64,000 nucleotides of DNA from Dactylosporangium roseum. Its GTDB lineage: Bacteria > Actinomycetota > Actinomycetes > Mycobacteriales > Micromonosporaceae. The position numbers and the translations under genes are program-made. Position 1 is the stretch's first letter. Each line of letters begins with the position of its first letter. The notes beneath the pieces were generated by a model. The model searched no databases. It was not told where the DNA came from and saw only the letters and a program-made list of their open reading frames with translations. Location of the stretch: NCBI RefSeq assembly GCF_025264685.1, contig NZ_CP073721.1, positions 487,001-551,000 on the forward strand, read 5' to 3'. This document shows, piece after piece, positions 61,422 to 64,000 of this stretch.

Positions 61422-62825
61422 TTAGAAGACCTTGCCGGGGTTCAGGATGTTGTCGGGGTCCAGGGCGGTCTTGATGGAACGGTGCGCCTTCAGGCCCGTC
61501 GGGCCGATCTCGCGCGCCAGCCAGTCGCGCTTCAGCAGTCCCACGCCGTGCTCGCCGGTCGACGTGCCACCCAGTGACAGGCCCAGCGACATGATCGCGT
61601 CGAACACCTTCTGGCCCTGTGCCAGGTTCACCGGATCGCTGCGGTCGATGACGATGATCGGGTGCAGGTTGCCGTCGCCGGCGTGGCCCACCGTCGCCAC
61701 CACCACGCCGTGCTCGGCGGAGATGAACTCGATGCCCTCGATCAGCTCCACCAGGCGCGTGCGCGGGACGGCCACGTCGTCCACCATGATGCCGCCGCCG
61801 CCCGGGAAGAGCTGGGCGGCGAAGTGCTCCAGCGCCGGGTGGGCCAGCCGCCGCGCCGCCAGCAGGGAGTCGGCCTCCGCCTCGTCCGAGGCCACGTAGA
61901 CGTCGCTCGCCTGGGCCGAGCGGCACATCGCGGCGATCCGGGCCAGGTCGTCGGGGGCCCGGCCGCCCGAGTCGACGGCCGCGACGAGCAGGGCCGCCGC
62001 GGCGGTCGGCAGGTCCATCGGCCGATACGCCTCGATCGCGGTGAGCGTGACCCGGTCGATGACTTCCAGCATGCTCGGCTGCATCCCGGAGCTGACCACC
62101 GCGGAGACGGCGGCACCGGCGGCGGCGAGCGTGTCGAAGACGGCCACCAGGGTCAGCGCGGGCTCGGGGGCCGGGCGCAGCTTGACGGTGATCTCGGTGA
62201 TCACGCCGAGCGTGCCCTCGGAGCCGACGAAGAGGCTCGTCAGGTCGTAGCCCGCCACGCCCTTCGCCGTCCGCCGGCCGCAGTTGAGCACCTCGCCGCT
62301 GGCCAGCACGACCTCGAGGCCGATGACGTGATCGCTGGTCACCCCGTACTTCACGCAGCACATCCCGCCCGCGTCGGTCGAGACGTTGCCACCGATCGTC
62401 GACTGCTCCCACGACCCCGGGTCGGGTGGGTAATACAGTCCCTCGGCGGCCACGGCGCGGCGTAGCTGGGCGTTGACCACCCCGGGCTGTACGACCGCGA
62501 TGCGGTTGGCGGCGTCGATGTCGATGATCTCGTTCATCCCGGTCAGCGAGAGCACGATGGCGCCCTCGATCGCGTTGGCGCCGCCGGCGAGCCCGGATCG
62601 GGCGCCCTGCGGAATGACCGGGATTCTGTGCCGGGTCGCCGCGCGGAGGACGGCGGAGACCTGGCCGGTGGTGCGGGGCCGTACGACCACGGCGGGCGTA
62701 CCGTACGGGACCAGGTCAGCCTCGTCGTGCTCGTACGACTGGAGAAGGTCGGGATCGGTGAGCACGCCTCCCTCGTGGGGCAGGGCGCCGAGAAGCTCCT
62801 GGACGAGATCCGTGTTGAGATCCAT
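61422..62825 (-). CDS. FAD-linked oxidase, GlcD/D-lactate dehydrogenase type
   Basis: 467 residues. The PCMH-type FAD-binding domain has VIPQGARSGLAGGANAIEGA, PPDPGSWEQSTIGGNVSTDA and KGVAGYDLTSLFVGSEGTLG; the C-terminal FAD-oxidase domain ends VGHAGDGNLHP, GTSTGEHGVGLLKR and LDPDNILNPGKVF. It oxidises a 2-hydroxy acid such as glycolate or lactate. ATG 62825 is preferred over GTG 62834 because TAGCGT lies seven bases upstream. Its start is only 19 bp from the divergent DUF4031 gene start. Confidence 0.9.
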   Translation of the reverse strand: MDLNTDLVQELLGALPHEGGVLTDPDLLQSYEHDEADLVPYGTPAVVVRPRTTGQVSAVLRAATRHRIPVIPQGARSGLAGGANAIEGAIVLSLTGMNEIIDIDAANRIAVVQPGVVNAQLRRAVAAEGLYYPPDPGSWEQSTIGGNVSTDAGGMCCVKYGVTSDHVIGLEVVLASGEVLNCGRRTAKGVAGYDLTSLFVGSEGTLGVITEITVKLRPAPEPALTLVAVFDTLAAAGAAVSAVVSSGMQPSMLEVIDRVTLTAIEAYRPMDLPTAAAALLVAAVDSGGRAPDDLARIAAMCRSAQASDVYVASDEAEADSLLAARRLAHPALEHFAAQLFPGGGGIMVDDVAVPRTRLVELIEGIEFISAEHGVVVATVGHAGDGNLHPIIVIDRSDPVNLAQGQKVFDAIMSLGLSLGGTSTGEHGVGLLKRDWLAREIGPTGLKAHRSIKTALDPDNILNPGKVF

Positions 62826-62844
62826 GACTGGCACGCTAGTAGGT

Positions 62845-63123
62845 GTGCTCTACCTCGACGCGCCGCGGTGGCCGGCCCATGGCCGACTCTGGGCCCATCT
62901 GATCAGCGATGTGTCCGTCGCCGAGCTCCACGCGTTCGCCGAGCTGCTCGGCGTGCCGCGGCGCGGCTTCGATCGGGACCACTACGACGTGCCGGCCGAC
63001 CGGGTCCAGGCCGCCATCTGGCTGGGTGCCCGCTGCGTGACCTCGAAAGAGATCGTCAGCCGCCTGGTTGCTGCCGGTTTGCGTCGACCACGGCATTTGT
63101 TCCACCGGGACTTCGGCAAATAG
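62845..63123 (+). CDS. DUF4031 domain-containing protein
   Basis: 92 residues matching DUF4031: VLYLDAPRWPAHGRLWAHLI start, SVAELHAFAELLGVPRRGFD and HYDVPADR in the middle, and a C-terminal LRRPRHLFHRDFGK. The GTG at 62845 lies 19 bp from the divergent oxidase start, so both must use overlapping promoters. No function is established. Confidence 0.85.
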   Translation: MLYLDAPRWPAHGRLWAHLISDVSVAELHAFAELLGVPRRGFDRDHYDVPADRVQAAIWLGARCVTSKEIVSRLVAAGLRRPRHLFHRDFGK

Positions 63124-63163
63124 CTGGTCAGGGCCTTGTGCAACCGGAGAACTTAGGCCACCC

Positions 63164-63185
63164 TTGCTTAGGCAAGCCTAAGCAA
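63164..63185. promoter_or_regulatory. Iron box (IdeR/DmdR-type operator)
   Basis: 10-bp perfect arms TTGCTTAGGC / GCCTAAGCAA around AA; the core TTAGGC-AA-GCCTAA resembles the IdeR/DmdR1 consensus. It ends immediately before the ribosome site (AAGGAG) of bfd and overlaps the expected promoter. Confidence 0.8.
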
Positions 63186-63195
63186 GGAGTTCGAC

Positions 63196-63384
63196 GTGTA
63201 CGTGTGCATCTGCGCCCGCGTCCGGGAGTGTGAGATCCGCCAGGTCATCCAGGCCGGCGCCCACAGCGAGGACGCCGTCGGCGACGAATGCGGGGCCGGC
63301 ACCGGCTGCGGTACCTGCCTCGATCGCATCGCCGATCTGATCGACGCGGAAGTTCCCGGAAGTGTCCTGCCCGCTTTGGCCTAG
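63196..63384 (+). CDS. bfd: Bacterioferritin-associated ferredoxin
   Basis: 62 residues with the four [2Fe-2S] cysteines in the Bfd pattern: CIC near the start and C-G-x-G-x-G-C-G-T-C (DECGAGTGCGTCLD) in the second half. Bfd reduces the haem of bacterioferritin and lets stored iron leave. The GTG follows AAGGAG at six bases. The iron box upstream predicts expression in iron-poor cells, matching its role. It is followed 21 bp later by bfr. Confidence 0.9.
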   Translation: MYVCICARVRECEIRQVIQAGAHSEDAVGDECGAGTGCGTCLDRIADLIDAEVPGSVLPALA

Positions 63385-63405
63385 AAAAGGGACTACCCTG
63401 CCCAC

Positions 63406-63888
63406 ATGCAGGGGGACGCACGAGTCATCGAATTTCTCAACGAGCAGTTGACTGCTGAGCTCACCGCGATCAACCAGTACTTCCTGCACGCCAAGATGCA
63501 GGAGAACTGGGGATACACGGTCCTCGCCAAGCACACCAGGCACGAATCGATCGACGAGATGAAGCACGCCGAGGTGCTCACCGACCGGATCCTCTTCCTG
63601 GAGGCGCTGCCGAACTACCAGCGCCTTCTCCCGCTCCGGATCGGCGAGACCGTCCCGGAGCAGTTCAACTGCGACCTGCAGATCGAGATGGAAGCGGTGG
63701 ACCGACTGCGCCGCGGCATCGAGTACATGCGCTCGATCGGCGACGTGACCTCGGCGAACATCTTCGAGGACATCCTCGCCGACGAGGAGCACCACATCGA
63801 CTACCTCGAGACGCAACTGGGACTCATCGAGAAGCTCGGCGAGCCGCTGTACCTCCAGAACGTCACGGAGCACCCAGAAGCGTCCTGA
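63406..63888 (+). CDS. bfr: Bacterioferritin
   Basis: 160 residues, four-helix ferritin fold. Ferroxidase ligands are present (ELTAINQYFLHAKM, HESIDEMKHAE, DILADEEHHIDYLETQ), with Met in DEMKHAE at the haem-ligand position. It stores iron in 24-subunit shells. The ATG lies six bases after TACCCT, so it has its own probable leaderless promoter in addition to reading from bfd. The 3' end overlaps a partial minus-strand frame. Confidence 0.95.
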   Translation: MQGDARVIEFLNEQLTAELTAINQYFLHAKMQENWGYTVLAKHTRHESIDEMKHAEVLTDRILFLEALPNYQRLLPLRIGETVPEQFNCDLQIEMEAVDRLRRGIEYMRSIGDVTSANIFEDILADEEHHIDYLETQLGLIEKLGEPLYLQNVTEHPEAS

Positions 63889-64000
63889 TCTCCCGGCGCA
63901 GGTTCTCGTGCGCACGGGCCGTCCACTCGGCTCGTGCCGGCACCGCACGGAACAGCGCCGGCAGGTCGAGCAGCTTCTGCAGGATCGCCGCGCGGCCCGG
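63863..64000 (-). CDS. C-terminus of an unidentified protein (partial)
   Basis: An open minus-strand frame ending with TGA at 63863, reading ...QKLLDLPALFRAVPARAE and WTARAHENLRREIRTLLGAP at the end. Helical and charged, overlapping the end of bfr by 26 bp. Too short to assign. Confidence 0.4.
   Translation of the reverse strand, partial: PGRAAILQKLLDLPALFRAVPARAEWTARAHENLRREIRTLLGAP

Noticed and set aside
61396..61425. GGGTTAGGGTTAG after palindrome copy 5, telomere-like
   Set aside because: Only two units; best seen as part of the G-rich right flank common to all five palindromes.

Overview
This is a chromosomal window from a high-GC actinobacterium, most likely a member of the Micromonosporaceae. 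The evidence is the very high GC, frequent GTG and TTG starts, many leaderless start codons, and the gene content: an F420-dependent oxidoreductase, glucosyl-3-phosphoglycerate synthase, DUF3263 and DUF4031 proteins, a SigB/SigF-type sigma factor, an LCP protein, CIRCE-controlled groEL and an IdeR-type iron box. The family assignment is inference. I see no rRNA, tRNA, CRISPR array, prophage or transposase gene.

Layout. 1-4.2 kb: surface-glycan genes (GT2 and GT-C-like transferases, LCP ligase). 4.2-7.4 kb: a general-stress block with a SigB-type sigma factor, a cold-shock protein, and a four-gene operon in which an anti-sigma kinase and a STAS antagonist lie between two paralogous small proteins. 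7.4-9.8 kb: a short, divergent Rho and a DUF2207-like membrane protein. 10-22 kb: a methyltransferase, Tex, a membrane-anchored M16 peptidase, an MFS transporter, an F420 oxidoreductase and a 1291-residue HD/HSP90-like ATPase with eight C-terminal repeats. 22-34 kb: a ricin-lectin membrane protein, an EamA transporter behind a probable leader peptide, a lactonase, a desaturase, an RCK/TrkA-type protein, a secreted protease and a PAP2 phosphatase. 34-37 kb: an amino-sugar locus (nagA, ROK kinase, divergent DeoR regulator with paired operators). 37.5-44.4 kb: a tandem-AAA ATPase, an S15 hydrolase/ABC ATPase fusion with its permease, and gpgS. 44.5-50 kb: a SAM-I riboswitch in front of a threonine synthase homologue, a tandem GNAT, an ArsR-like regulator, PaaN and a second cold-shock gene. 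50.4-64 kb: groEL with two CIRCE operators, an M19 dipeptidase, a polytopic membrane subtilase, GlpD, a GlcD-like oxidase and an iron-controlled bfd-bfr pair.

The most unusual non-coding signal is a family of five copies (three classes of divergence) of an approximately 82-bp near-perfect palindrome at 10668, 18133, 33927, 37076 and 61339. Four lie between convergent genes. The arms co-vary (ATGCAG/CTGCAT versus TTGCAG/CTGCAA). The asymmetric loop occurs in both orientations. Two copies supply the stop codon of the upstream gene. Each copy is followed by a G-rich tract, and in two cases this is a textbook four-run G-quadruplex motif that ends exactly at the stop codon of the convergent gene. 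This looks like a dispersed element recruited as a bidirectional 3' end.

Other points for a second look are the HSP90-like repeat protein (possible conflict/defence effector), the Rho paralogue that has lost the RNP1 aromatic residues, the Cys-containing leader peptide before the EamA exporter, and the SAM riboswitch on a threonine synthase homologue.
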